Assembly: GCA_963824095.1 (NCBI GenBank)
Contig: CAWGNS010000008.1
Location: 124,001-188,000 of the forward strand
Direction of reading: 5' to 3'
Origin: JBBDWJ01 sp963824095
GTDB taxonomy: Bacteria; Acidobacteriota; Terriglobia; Bryobacterales; UBA6623
DNA length: 64,000 bases
Shown: positions 8,887 to 17,776 of the stretch, one piece after another
Numbering within the stretch: the stretch's first letter is position 1
Layout: each line of letters opens with the position of its first letter
Position numbers and translations under genes: made by a program
Notes under the pieces: generated by a model
Seen by the model: the letters and a program-made list of their open reading frames with translations, nothing else
What the model was told of the DNA's origin: nothing
Database searches by the model: none

Positions 8887-11385
8887 TCACTGCCCAAAGA
8901 TAAACGGAAACGGATCGCGCTGCCGCCCCGGCACGTGCACCCCAACCGCGTCGATCACCAGCGGCGGGCGCTCGCTGCCTTCGATCTCCACCTTCAACTG
9001 ATTGGGCCCCGGCGTCGTCGCCAGCCGCCAGTTGGCGACCACATAGCCGGTCGGGTCGGTTTCCGCCACCGCGGGGTCCACCACGCCGTCTCCGCTCGCC
9101 GTCAACTTCACGCGCACGCCTTCGTAGTACAACTGATTGTCGTCGGCGACGTGGATGTAGAGGCTATACGGCAGCAACTGGCCCACCTCGCCGGTGCGCA
9201 GCCGCTCGCGTGGATCGTTGAGCAACAGCTCGTACGGCAAAACGCGCTGCGCCGAGAGCCCGGCCGGGCTGGCGAGCACCTGAATGTTCGAGTGCCCGAC
9301 TTCAAAGCGTTCCCCGGCGTCGGCCGAAAGATGATCGACACCCCCGTCGCGACCCTCGATCGAAAACTGCGTGAACGAGTCGCCGGCCGGGATCGTCACC
9401 TCGTCCGGCACGCCGATCCGCCCGGTCTCGGTCGCCAGGCGCACTTTTAGGTCCTCGGGCTCGGGGAACGCCAGAAACACCGCCGCCGGCAGCGACGCCC
9501 CCTGCCGCACACCCGCCGCCGGCCACGTGGTCAGCGTGAGTTGATAAACCAGTTCGGTCTCCGCTTTCGCCAGGCCACCGGTGGCCTGCTCGAAATATTT
9601 TTCAAACTCGGTCCTGAAGCGGTCCAGCTTGGCGACCTGCTCGGGTGACGGCTCGCTCCCCTCGTCCACCAGGAGCACAAACGCGAAACGGTAGTTCTTC
9701 TGAGAGACGGTCGAGTCGGGCGAGCGCCGGCCGTTGGCGGCCAGCATCATGTCGGGCGTCACGTCGACGCGTTCGCCGTTGAAAAACACACCCGCCAGCG
9801 GTGCATGTGCGGGGTTGAACAACGCATCGCCGATGCTTGGCTGCCGCACGTAGAACGTCGGTGGCACCTGCTCGGGCGGAATCAGCCCCATCAGATAGCG
9901 GTCGAGCGGGCTGAAACCCTCGATGGTCGCGGCCGTTTCGAAGCGAAACTCGCCCGGGCCGTGGTCGATGATGCGGTTGCCCTCCAGCAGCGACGCTTCC
10001 GAGTTGAAGAAATAGCTCCAGTGCGCCAACTGCCGGCCCAGCAAATCGGTGGATAGCTGGTTCGATTGCGGATCGACGATCAGCGGGCGCGCCAGATAGC
10101 GGTGGCCGGCCTCGTGAGCCAGCACGGTCAGCGGCGTCGACGTGCCCAACCCGAAGTCGCGGCCAATGCGGGCGTGCGGGTCGTCGGGGTATTTCGACAG
10201 GTCCCCCATGAACATCACGCCCTGCAGGCGGAACCCCGAGCCATAGCTATCGCCGAAGTCGAACAGGTTCAGGTCCTGAGCCTCTTTGGGGTAAGGGCCG
10301 ATGCCGCGCGTGAAATTGCGCACCTGGCTGTAGAACGCGAAGGTATTGCCCAGGTCGATCCCGATGTCGTAGTTGTGAAAAATCACCAGGCAGTCGTAGA
10401 CATCGTCGTGGGTGAGGTAGAATTTCTGCCCCAGCAACCCAAGGTCGAGGTTGGCGGGCACGAAAATCTCGACCACCGCGGCGTCGTAGGTGGTCAGCGG
10501 CGGCTCGCTGAAATCGACCGCGACCGAGAGCTCCAGCCGCACCGCAGGCGCGATGCCGATGATGCCGGTTTCGACCGTGATGCCGTTGTAGGCAAAGGCG
10601 ATGCGGCCGTCGGCAAACAGCGTGATCTGGAAATCCTGGCGGCGCCCCAGCCCGTCCGAGGTCCACTCGGGAACGTGAATCCAACTGAAGACGACGCGGT
10701 CGGCGGCGGAATACATCCGCACCGCGCTCTGCTCGATCGAAGGGTCGAGGTCGGCGAAAAAGCCGCAGATGCGCGGCGGCCCGCTCACCGCCCGCGCCGG
10801 ATCGCGCACGGTCGAGGCCGCATCGCCCTGCACGAAGGTCAGGTTGCCGTCGGAGTTGACGAAAATCTGGTTGTAGATCTGGCCGAAAAACGGGAACGCG
10901 AACGGCAGGTCCCGCGACACCGAGTCGTCGTCGCCCAAGCCGAGGTCCTCTCCCTGCGAAGCCGCCGCCGGGGCGTAGCCGTCGTCTTCCACCTCGTAGC
11001 TATAGGCGCTGGCCGCGGCGTCGCTGGGCAGAAAGCGCAGCGTCTTGTGGTCGAGATCGAAGGGCAGCGCCGGCAAGGCCACGCCGTCGCCGTTGTCGAC
11101 AATGGCAATGTCGCCCTGGTCGGGCAGGGCCAATACGTTCTTGCGGCCCGGACCGACCCGCAACGCGGCTGCGCTCGCCTCCGGACCGGGCGCCACCGGA
11201 TTGCCCACCACTGGCGCCGGCAGCCCCCGTGTCGCTCGCGCCGCCAGATTCTGGCGATGCACCAGCAGCGAATTCAACGGGCTTTGGACATCGCCTTCGC
11301 GCCCTCGCTGGCCGCCCTTCGCATAGAGCGGCCCCACCGCCAGGATCGCCGCGGCGATGCTCAGTGCCGCCCGCTTACGCCACAT
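8887..11385 (-). CDS. Large secreted protein with HEXXH metalloprotease-like motif
   Basis: The protein has 832 residues and a signal peptide (MWRKRAALS, hydrophobic core, LYAKG). From about residue 120 to 300 there is a beta-rich region (PFAFPFFGQIYNQIFVNSDG, ICGFFADLDP, DFQITLFADGRIAFAYNG) that resembles nidogen-like extracellular domains. It is followed by a peptidase-like part with HEAGHRYLA at residues 424-432, which offers two histidines and a glutamate as a zinc site. No third histidine follows in metzincin spacing; an acidic stretch, NSEASLLEGN, lies further on and could supply a third ligand. The C-terminal third looks like Ig-like domains. A TACAAT box lies 6 nt before the ATG with no Shine-Dalgarno, suggesting a leaderless transcript. 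The family is not recognised by name; protease activity is inferred. Confidence 0.8.
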   Translation of the reverse strand: MWRKRAALSIAAAILAVGPLYAKGGQRGREGDVQSPLNSLLVHRQNLAARATRGLPAPVVGNPVAPGPEASAAALRVGPGRKNVLALPDQGDIAIVDNGDGVALPALPFDLDHKTLRFLPSDAAASAYSYEVEDDGYAPAAASQGEDLGLGDDDSVSRDLPFAFPFFGQIYNQIFVNSDGNLTFVQGDAASTVRDPARAVSGPPRICGFFADLDPSIEQSAVRMYSAADRVVFSWIHVPEWTSDGLGRRQDFQITLFADGRIAFAYNGITVETGIIGIAPAVRLELSVAVDFSEPPLTTYDAAVVEIFVPANLDLGLLGQKFYLTHDDVYDCLVIFHNYDIGIDLGNTFAFYSQVRNFTRGIGPYPKEAQDLNLFDFGDSYGSGFRLQGVMFMGDLSKYPDDPHARIGRDFGLGTSTPLTVLAHEAGHRYLARPLIVDPQSNQLSTDLLGRQLAHWSYFFNSEASLLEGNRIIDHGPGEFRFETAATIEGFSPLDRYLMGLIPPEQVPPTFYVRQPSIGDALFNPAHAPLAGVFFNGERVDVTPDMMLAANGRRSPDSTVSQKNYRFAFVLLVDEGSEPSPEQVAKLDRFRTEFEKYFEQATGGLAKAETELVYQLTLTTWPAAGVRQGASLPAAVFLAFPEPEDLKVRLATETGRIGVPDEVTIPAGDSFTQFSIEGRDGGVDHLSADAGERFEVGHSNIQVLASPAGLSAQRVLPYELLLNDPRERLRTGEVGQLLPYSLYIHVADDNQLYYEGVRVKLTASGDGVVDPAVAETDPTGYVVANWRLATTPGPNQLKVEIEGSERPPLVIDAVGVHVPGRQRDPFPFIFGQ

Positions 11386-11391
11386 ACAGCA

Positions 11392-11397
11392 ATTGTA
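11392..11397 (-). promoter_or_regulatory. Candidate -10 box of a leaderless promoter for the HEXXH protein gene
   Basis: On the minus strand TACAAT ends 6 nt before the ATG at 11385. No ribosome binding site lies between. The same arrangement is seen before five other genes in this window. Confidence 0.4.
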
Positions 11398-11941
11398 TAT
11401 CGTGTCTCCGCCGCCGCCCGCCCGCTTCGTGGCTCAAACGGGGCCACCACTCTAGGTATTTTGTCGTATGACCATTTCGTAGCCGTCCTATCGGCCTTCC
11501 AGTACTAACGTTTTAACTCAGAACGCTTTGGGGGGTAGCTTGGTACCCTCGCCAAATTGAATCCAAATGCCTATTGTCTCTAAGTGCTTCGCAGGAGAAA
11601 ATTGGCTAGGCGGCGGGCCGAATCGAGAAAAATGTGGAGCACCCGGCTGCCGGCGGAAGCAAGGACTATTCTTGGCACGCCTGAAAGGGCGCTGGTCCAT
11701 ACTTCCGGGCAGGCAACGCCCCCGGTCCTCCCCCGTATTGGCTCCTGCGTAGGATTGGCCGGTACCGAATTGATCGTGTTGGCCATGGAGCTTACCGGCT
11801 CCCGGGTGGTGACCCGGGGCGGCGGGTGAGTTTGCTTGGCGTTCGAGGGAAATCCGTACCAGGATCCAACCTGGAGCGAGCGATCCATTGCGGTGTGCGC
11901 GATGAAGCGGCCGTTCCGCCGCGCGTAGAGCGACAGAAACA
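11398..11941. other. Intergenic stretch of about 540 bp, no supported gene
   Basis: This lies between divergently transcribed genes. Short open frames occur on both strands, but they lack start signals and family features. A TGGCACG at 11673 recalls half of a sigma-54 promoter but lacks the matching TTGC element. None of the dispersed repeat families is present. It may hold the promoter of the activator gene at 11942. Confidence 0.5.
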
Positions 11942-13018
11942 TTGCACGAGTTCAGCACCATTACGCCCATTGACACCGCCTGGAACGCGCTGGCGCCGGC
12001 CGCTCAGGCGCCGGCTCCCACGGGGCACGCGCGAAACCCGGTGCGGTTTATCGGGCGCGACCCGAAGGTTTTGGACCTGATCGAGATGGTCGACCGCGTG
12101 GCCGACACCACCGCGACGGTCCTGATCACGGGCGAAAGCGGCACGGGCAAGGAACTGGTGGCGCGGTTGATCGGCGAACGCAGCTCCCGCCGCAAACGTG
12201 AGCTGGTTGCTGTGAACTGCGGCGCGATTCCCGAGTCGCTGCAGGAATCGGAGTTTTTCGGCCACGTCAAGGGAGCCTTCACCGGCGCCAACCGCCGCAA
12301 GATCGGCAAGCTCGAGCGGGCCGACGGCGGCACGATCTTTCTCGACGAAATCGGCGAGATGAGCCGCTCGCTGCAAGTGGCGCTACTGCGCACGTTGCAG
12401 TCGGGCGAATATTCGCCGGTCGGCTCGGCCGAGACGCGCTTTTGCGACGTGCGCGTCATCGCGGCGGCCAACCGCAATCTGCTCGACCTGGTCGAGTCGG
12501 GCGATTTCCGCAAGGATCTTTACTACCGCCTCAACATCATCCAACTCGACGTTCCACCGCTGCGCGACCGCCGCGGCGATCTGCCGCTGCTGTGCGACCA
12601 CTTCGTGCGCGTGCTTGCGGAAACGCACCACAAGCGAACGCCGCGGCTGACCAACGACGCGCGCCGGATGCTGTTGCGCTACGACTACCCAGGCAACGTG
12701 CGCGAGTTGGAGAATGTGATCCGGCGCGCGGTAATCCTTTGCGGCGGCGCCGACATCGGCCCCGAGCACCTGCCGCCGGCGGTGCGCGGCGACGGCGCGG
12801 CGGGCGGCGCACAGTCGCATGTCGAACTGGAGGATTTCCCCACCGCCAAGGCACGCGCGGTGGAATCGTTCGAGCGGGCGTACCTGACCAACATTCTGCG
12901 CATGGCCGACGGCGTCGTCAGCCGGGCGTCGGCGCGCTCCCGCCTGAGCGAGCGCAACTTTCACGAAAAGCTGAAGCGCTACGGCATCAACGCCCGGGCG
13001 TTTCGGAAGAGTGCCTAG
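11942..13018 (+). CDS. Sigma-54-dependent transcription activator without a sensor domain
   Basis: The protein has 358 residues. It consists almost only of the AAA+ domain: Walker A GESGTGKE (64-71), the sigma-54 contact loop GAFTGA (111-116), Walker B TIFLDEIGE (about 131-139), and the sensor/arginine region DFRKDLYYRLN. The last 50 residues form a Fis-type DNA-binding helix region (SRLSERNFHEKLKRYGI). Neither a receiver nor a GAF or PAS domain precedes it, so it resembles PspF-like activators controlled by a partner protein. The start is uncertain: TTG 11942 begins the longest frame with no clear Shine-Dalgarno, and GTG 12041 would still keep the AAA+ domain nearly whole. It is followed 158 bp later by a PilZ protein gene, a possible functional partner. 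Confidence 0.9.
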   Translation: MHEFSTITPIDTAWNALAPAAQAPAPTGHARNPVRFIGRDPKVLDLIEMVDRVADTTATVLITGESGTGKELVARLIGERSSRRKRELVAVNCGAIPESLQESEFFGHVKGAFTGANRRKIGKLERADGGTIFLDEIGEMSRSLQVALLRTLQSGEYSPVGSAETRFCDVRVIAAANRNLLDLVESGDFRKDLYYRLNIIQLDVPPLRDRRGDLPLLCDHFVRVLAETHHKRTPRLTNDARRMLLRYDYPGNVRELENVIRRAVILCGGADIGPEHLPPAVRGDGAAGGAQSHVELEDFPTAKARAVESFERAYLTNILRMADGVVSRASARSRLSERNFHEKLKRYGINARAFRKSA

Positions 13019-13176
13019 CGGCGATGCGATGCGGATGAGCATGCGAATCAGAAAGCCCATGCGCCAGGCGGAAATCGCCGGCACGAAGCGCCGCGCCGCG
13101 TCCGCTGGAGAAACATGTTTTTGGGAGCGCACACCGGCCGCCGCCGGCAAGCGCCGGCTGGGGAACGTAGAGCTTC

Positions 13177-14142
13177 ATGCTGAAGATCGACAAGACGGCC
13201 AAAAAGTTCGTACCGCTCGACGCGGTGGCGCCGGGGTCGCTCGCCGGCCGTCTCGATCTGGCCGAATACATCGCCAACAGCCCCAAGGAATTTTTCGCCG
13301 AGATCGACCAGAAGGTGCTCGTGCTGGGACGCAAGGTCCGCCCCACGCCCAACGTGCCGATCGCGGTCGACCTGCTGGGGCTCGACGCCAAGGGACAGGC
13401 AGTCGTGGTCGTGCTGCAAAGCGGCAGCGAGCAGTCGCCGCTGGCGCGCGCCATCGCCGCCGCCGGCATGATCGCCAACTGGAAGCCCGCCGATTTCTTC
13501 GAAGGCATGTCGGAGCAGCGCGCCGGCGAGTTGGTGGCTTCGCTCGAAGTCAATCTCGACCAGGTCAACCGCAGGCAGCGCGCGGTGTTGATCGCCGAGT
13601 CCTACGATTTCGAAGCCCTGGCCGCCACACGCTGGCTGCGCGAGAAATACGGTATGGACCTCACCTGCGTGCGCGTCGCGCTGACCGCCGACCCGCTCAG
13701 CAGCACCGAGTTTCTCACCTGCACCAACCTGTCGGAGCCCGTGCGGCCCGCTACGGCTGAGCGCGAAGACGAAAAGGCTCCGGCGGCCCCCGAGCGCGTC
13801 GAGCGCCGCAAGTTCACCCGCAGCAAGAAATATCGCGCCGATCACCTGCGGCTCGACTACGCCGGCCGCGCCCTGGGCGCCAAGCTGGTCGATTTCAGCG
13901 AAGGCGGCGTCGGATTGGAAATGCTCGGCCCGCTGCCGCTGGGCTCCACCGTGAACCTCAGCGGCGAGCTGCGCAGCGGCGACGACTGCATGGAGCTGCA
14001 GGGCAGCGCCCGCGTCGCGCACTGCCAATACCCCGAAGACAGCGTCTTCCGCATCGGGCTGTCGTTCGCCGACATGCGCCGGCAGCAGATCGAGTGTCCC
14101 GAAGAAGGCGAAACCGGCCGCTCCTTCGCCGCCGGGGCCTAA
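13177..14142 (+). CDS. PilZ-domain protein with a degenerate nuclease-like N-terminal domain
   Basis: The protein has 321 residues. The C-terminal third is a PilZ domain with both c-di-GMP contact motifs intact: RKFTR (residues 211-215, RxxxR) and DFSEGG (239-244, DxSxxG). The N-terminal part follows the pattern of PD-(D/E)XK nuclease-fold proteins: DLLGLDAKGQAVVVVLQ (about 65-81) occupies the place where active enzymes have a strand ending in E-x-K, and SYDFEALAATRWLREKYGM (142-160) matches the following helices. Here the E-x-K reads V-L-Q, so nuclease activity is unlikely. It probably serves as a c-di-GMP-responsive binding protein. The gene lies just after the sigma-54 activator on the same strand. 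Confidence 0.85.
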   Translation: MLKIDKTAKKFVPLDAVAPGSLAGRLDLAEYIANSPKEFFAEIDQKVLVLGRKVRPTPNVPIAVDLLGLDAKGQAVVVVLQSGSEQSPLARAIAAAGMIANWKPADFFEGMSEQRAGELVASLEVNLDQVNRRQRAVLIAESYDFEALAATRWLREKYGMDLTCVRVALTADPLSSTEFLTCTNLSEPVRPATAEREDEKAPAAPERVERRKFTRSKKYRADHLRLDYAGRALGAKLVDFSEGGVGLEMLGPLPLGSTVNLSGELRSGDDCMELQGSARVAHCQYPEDSVFRIGLSFADMRRQQIECPEEGETGRSFAAGA

Positions 14143-14477
14143 CCGCATCTGACGAACTCCCGACTCGACAGCACCGAACCGCATCGCCGCCTACTTCACG
14201 GGCGGCACAAATCCAGACCCGGCACTCAGAGCACGCGGTCGTCAGCCCGCGCTGAGACGTCACGCCTCCCCCGTCAGTCTCACAAAACCGCCGGCGCCGT
14301 CAATCACACAGCACTCTGCCTACGCCAGGCATCGCAACGCGGGCTCACGCCCGCGGCTCCACGCGGCAAGTCGTGGATCCGCAACCATCGCCGACTCGAC
14401 AATCGAAATAGCCAACCAAACCATTTCACTCCAGGCCCTTCAAAACAGCAGCCACGCATCACTAGACCGTCTATTGG
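14143..14477. other. Intergenic region upstream of the PadR gene
   Basis: About 335 bp hold one copy of a dispersed hairpin repeat (14336-14361) and otherwise no coding support. The final bases lead into the candidate promoter of the PadR/permease operon. Confidence 0.5.
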
Positions 14478-14483
14478 TATAAT
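14478..14483 (+). promoter_or_regulatory. Candidate -10 box for the PadR-permease operon
   Basis: A perfect TATAAT stands 8 nt before the ATG at 14492, in GC-rich surroundings. No good -35 box and no Shine-Dalgarno can be seen, so transcription would start at or next to the start codon (leaderless). PadR proteins often repress their own promoters; the TAGACCGTCTA sequence just upstream (14464-14474) is a near-palindrome and a possible operator. Confidence 0.5.
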
Positions 14484-14491
14484 CCCCTCCC

Positions 14492-14845
14492 ATGGGACGG
14501 AAGACCAAATCCGACGGCCGCGGCGACATGCTGCAAGGCACGCTCGACATGCTCGTCCTCAAGACTCTGCTGCCCGGCCCGGCCCACGGCCACACCATCG
14601 CCAAGGTCATCGAAAAGACCTCCGACGAAGTGCTGCAGGTCGAGCACGGCTCGCTCTACCCGGCACTGTATCGCCTGGAAGACCAGGGCCTGATCGCCGC
14701 CTTCTGGGGCACGTCGGAAAACAACCGCAAGGCGAAGTACTACCGCATCACGCCGGCGGGCCGCAAAAAGCTTGTCCAGGAGCGCAGCCGCTGGGAAGAA
14801 CTGGTACAGGCCGTGATGCGCGTGCTCGGCCCCGCCACGGAGTAA
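14492..14845 (+). CDS. PadR family transcriptional regulator
   Basis: The protein has 117 residues, the normal length for short PadR regulators. It shows the family pattern: MLQGTLDMLVLKTL at the start, the winged helix with a glutamate-containing turn and HGSLYPALYRLEDQGLI, and KAKYYRITPAGRKKL after the wing. PadR proteins are mostly repressors that release DNA on binding small molecules. It stands 6 bp before a giant ABC-type permease gene. This pair is a hallmark arrangement of acidobacterial genomes, and the regulator probably controls the permease. Confidence 0.95.
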   Translation: MGRKTKSDGRGDMLQGTLDMLVLKTLLPGPAHGHTIAKVIEKTSDEVLQVEHGSLYPALYRLEDQGLIAAFWGTSENNRKAKYYRITPAGRKKLVQERSRWEELVQAVMRVLGPATE

Positions 14846-14851
14846 GACGCA

Positions 14852-17488
14852 ATGCGCTGGCCGCGGTTTTGGAAACGTAGGCATCGCGACAAGGAACTGC
14901 AAACCGAACTCGACCTGCATCTCGCCCATGAGATCGACGACAACCTGTCCGCCGGCATGACTTCCGCCGAAGCGCGCCGCGCGGCCCAAGCGAAGCTCGG
15001 CAATCGAACGCTCTTACGCGAGGATGTCTACAACATGAACACCATCGGCTGGCTCGAAACCCTCGGGCGCGATGCGCGTTTCGCATTGCGTGGCTTCCGC
15101 AACAGCCCCGGCTTCACCGCCGTCGCGCTGCTCTCGCTGATGCTCGGCATCGGAGCGACCACCGCCATCTTCAGCGTGATTTACGGGGTGCTGATCGACC
15201 CCTACCCCTATGCCCGACCCGGCGAAATCTGGGCGCCGCGCATTCAAGAGGCGAAAACCGGCGACGGCCCGCCGTTCAGCTTTTACCGGCGCGGCGAACT
15301 CTCCGAACTCGACAAGCTGCCCGTGTTCGCCGATGTGATGGCCACCGCCCCGCAGGGCATGCTGCTCACCGGCAAATACAGCCCCGAAAGGCTCACGACG
15401 ATTCTACTCACCGGTAACGCCTTCCGCTTTCTGGGGGTCGCGCCGCTGCTCGGCCGCGCGATCGAACCGTCCGACATTCTGCCCAGCGGCGAAGCCGCGC
15501 CCGTCGCCGTGCTCAGCTACGGGGCCTGGCAGCGTCTGTTCAACGGCGACCCCGCGGCTCTCGGCCAGCAACTCATCCTTGACGACCAGCCCTACACGGT
15601 TATCGGCGCGATGCCACCGCGATTTGGCTGGTGGACCTCGGACGGTGTCTGGCTGCCGCTGCCCAAAAATACTCTCGATGACCGCATTGCCTTCCCAATC
15701 ATGCGCCTCAAGCCAGGCCTCTCGGCCGACGCGGCCGCCGGGCAGCTCCAGGGGCTGAGCCTGCGCCTCGCCGAAATCGCGCCCGATCACTTCCCCAAAG
15801 ACGGCTTTACCGTCACGCTGCGCAACTACATGGACGTGACCGTCGCCAGCGGCACGATGCAAACCAGCCTGCGCCTGCTGTTCTGCGCCGTGGGCTTCCT
15901 GCTGCTGATTGCCTGCGCCAACGTGGCCAACCTGCAACTGGCGCGCTCCACCGCCCGCACCCGCGAGATCGCCGTGCGCCTCTCGATCGGAGCGGGCCGC
16001 GGCCGCCTGCTGCGGCAACTGCTCACCGAAAGCGTCATGCTGTCGCTGCTGGGCGGCGCGCTGGGCGTGCTGTTCGCCCTCGGCGCCACGCACGCCATCG
16101 TCGCTCTCATTCCGGCGGACTATGTCCCCAACGAAGCGCGCATCACCACCAACATCTACGTGCTGCTGTTCTCGCTGGGGATCTCGATCGCCACCGGCAT
16201 TGTGTTCGGCCTCGCCCCCGCGCTGCAATCCTCGCGCCCCGACCTGACCCACGCCCTCAAGGAAGCCACCCGTGGCTCGGGATTCAGCAGCGCCGGCCGC
16301 GGCACGCGCAGCGCGCTGGTGGTCGCCGAAATCGCTTTGTCGATGATTCTGCTGGCCGGCGCCGGCCTTACGATTCGCAGCTTCCTCGCATTGCAGCAGG
16401 TGGACGCCGGCTTCCGGCCCGAGCGCCTGCTGATGGTGCGCCTCACACTGCCGCCGCATCGTTACACCACGCTCGAGCAGCGCAACCAGTTCGCCCAACA
16501 GGTCCTCGCTCAGGTCCAAACCCTGCCCGGCGTCGAGGCCGCGGCCATCGGACCGTCGATGCCCTACACCGGCCCGCTATCCCCCTACACCATTGAAGGT
16601 CTGCCGCATGCGGAAGGGCTGAGCGTGAGCCTGGCCAGCGCCGACTACCTACATACAATGGGTATCCCGCTCCACCGCGGCCGCGCCATCACCGAACAGG
16701 AGTTCGCCCGCGGCGAGCCGGTTGCGCTGCTCAACGAGCGCGCCGCCGCTTTGTGGCCGCAGGCCGAGGACCCCATCGGGCGCCGGGTGCGGATCGACGC
16801 GCTGGCCCAAAGCCCCTCGGATTCCCTCACACCCGAAGCCGCTTCGGGCACCGTCACGGTTGTCGGCATCATGGGCAACACCAAAAACGACGGCCTGCAG
16901 AACGAGCCGCGGCCGGCGGCGCTGGTTCCCTACACCATGCTCGCGCCAAGGAACTACACGCTTTCGCTGCGCACGCGCGGCGAGCCGATGGCGATGCTCA
17001 ACGCACTGCGCCAGCGCGTCCAAGCCGTCGACCCCGAACAACCCGTCAGCCAGCCGCTCACAGCCGATGAGATGCTCGGGTTCCAAACCGTTCAGCCGCG
17101 CTTCACGATGGCGCTGTTCAGCTTTTTCGGAGCGATGGGGTTGATCCTGGCGGTGGCGGGAGTGTACAGCGTGCTCTCTTACCAGGTGACGCAGCGCCGC
17201 CACGAAATCGGCGTGCGCATGGCGCTGGGAGCCCGCCGCGCCGACGTCGAAGGCCTGATGCTGCGCCTGGGCGGCCGGCTGATCCTGATCGGCCTCGCGA
17301 TCGGCATCGCCGCCTGCCTGGCGCTAAGCCGCTTCTTCGAAAGCCAGCTCTTCGGAGTACGGGCAACCGACCCGCTCGCGATCGGAAGCGTCGCCCTGCT
17401 GCTGGCGCTGGTAGCCCTCGTCTCGGCTTACCTCCCCGCCCGCCGAGCCGCGAGCGTCGACCCGCTGGTAGCGCTCAGGCACGAATAA
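14852..17488 (+). CDS. Duplicated FtsX/MacB-type ABC permease (ADOP family)
   Basis: The protein has 878 residues. It opens with the soluble prefix typical of the family (RHRDKELQTELDLHLAHE, then AEARRAAQAKLGN). A first membrane helix (FTAVALLSLMLGIGATTAIF) is followed by a periplasmic MacB core domain, three helices, and then a second copy of the periplasmic domain and helices, ending LPARRAASVDPLVALRHE. The FtsX-like signature REIAVRLSIGAGRGRLLRQL occurs in the first half and RRHEIGVRMALGARRADV in the second. No ATPase gene is adjacent, in keeping with the 'orphan permease' name. The substrate is unknown; drug or lipid export and macrolide-type efflux are suggested for relatives. Confidence 0.95.
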   Translation: MRWPRFWKRRHRDKELQTELDLHLAHEIDDNLSAGMTSAEARRAAQAKLGNRTLLREDVYNMNTIGWLETLGRDARFALRGFRNSPGFTAVALLSLMLGIGATTAIFSVIYGVLIDPYPYARPGEIWAPRIQEAKTGDGPPFSFYRRGELSELDKLPVFADVMATAPQGMLLTGKYSPERLTTILLTGNAFRFLGVAPLLGRAIEPSDILPSGEAAPVAVLSYGAWQRLFNGDPAALGQQLILDDQPYTVIGAMPPRFGWWTSDGVWLPLPKNTLDDRIAFPIMRLKPGLSADAAAGQLQGLSLRLAEIAPDHFPKDGFTVTLRNYMDVTVASGTMQTSLRLLFCAVGFLLLIACANVANLQLARSTARTREIAVRLSIGAGRGRLLRQLLTESVMLSLLGGALGVLFALGATHAIVALIPADYVPNEARITTNIYVLLFSLGISIATGIVFGLAPALQSSRPDLTHALKEATRGSGFSSAGRGTRSALVVAEIALSMILLAGAGLTIRSFLALQQVDAGFRPERLLMVRLTLPPHRYTTLEQRNQFAQQVLAQVQTLPGVEAAAIGPSMPYTGPLSPYTIEGLPHAEGLSVSLASADYLHTMGIPLHRGRAITEQEFARGEPVALLNERAAALWPQAEDPIGRRVRIDALAQSPSDSLTPEAASGTVTVVGIMGNTKNDGLQNEPRPAALVPYTMLAPRNYTLSLRTRGEPMAMLNALRQRVQAVDPEQPVSQPLTADEMLGFQTVQPRFTMALFSFFGAMGLILAVAGVYSVLSYQVTQRRHEIGVRMALGARRADVEGLMLRLGGRLILIGLAIGIAACLALSRFFESQLFGVRATDPLAIGSVALLLALVALVSAYLPARRAASVDPLVALRHE

Positions 17489-17776
17489 GCGCCTGGGGCC
17501 GCCGCCGCTACCAAAGCCCCAAACCGCGAAAACAGAGCCGCACCCGTAAGGGCGCGGGCCGAGCCCCCACCGCAGCTCGGTTCAAAAGACACACTCTCGA
17601 AAAAACAACGCTTCCCACAAAACAAACCCGCTGCAGTTCTACCCACCGGTCGCGCACCCGTGCCAACTCCCAGCGGCCCGCGGGCTCACGCCCGCGGCTC
17701 TGTATCCGCACGACACACCAAACCGCTCATCCGACGGCGGCGTGCGTGTGCCCTCCGGCCGATCACAAAAACCCGC

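Noticed and set aside
10066..11508. A 480-codon open frame on the plus strand
   Set aside because: Antisense of the HEXXH protein; no start signal or motif.
11673..11688. Possible sigma-54 promoter upstream of the sigma-54 activator gene
   Set aside because: TGGCACG is present, but the bases at the -12 position read AAAG, not TTGC or similar, at the correct spacing.
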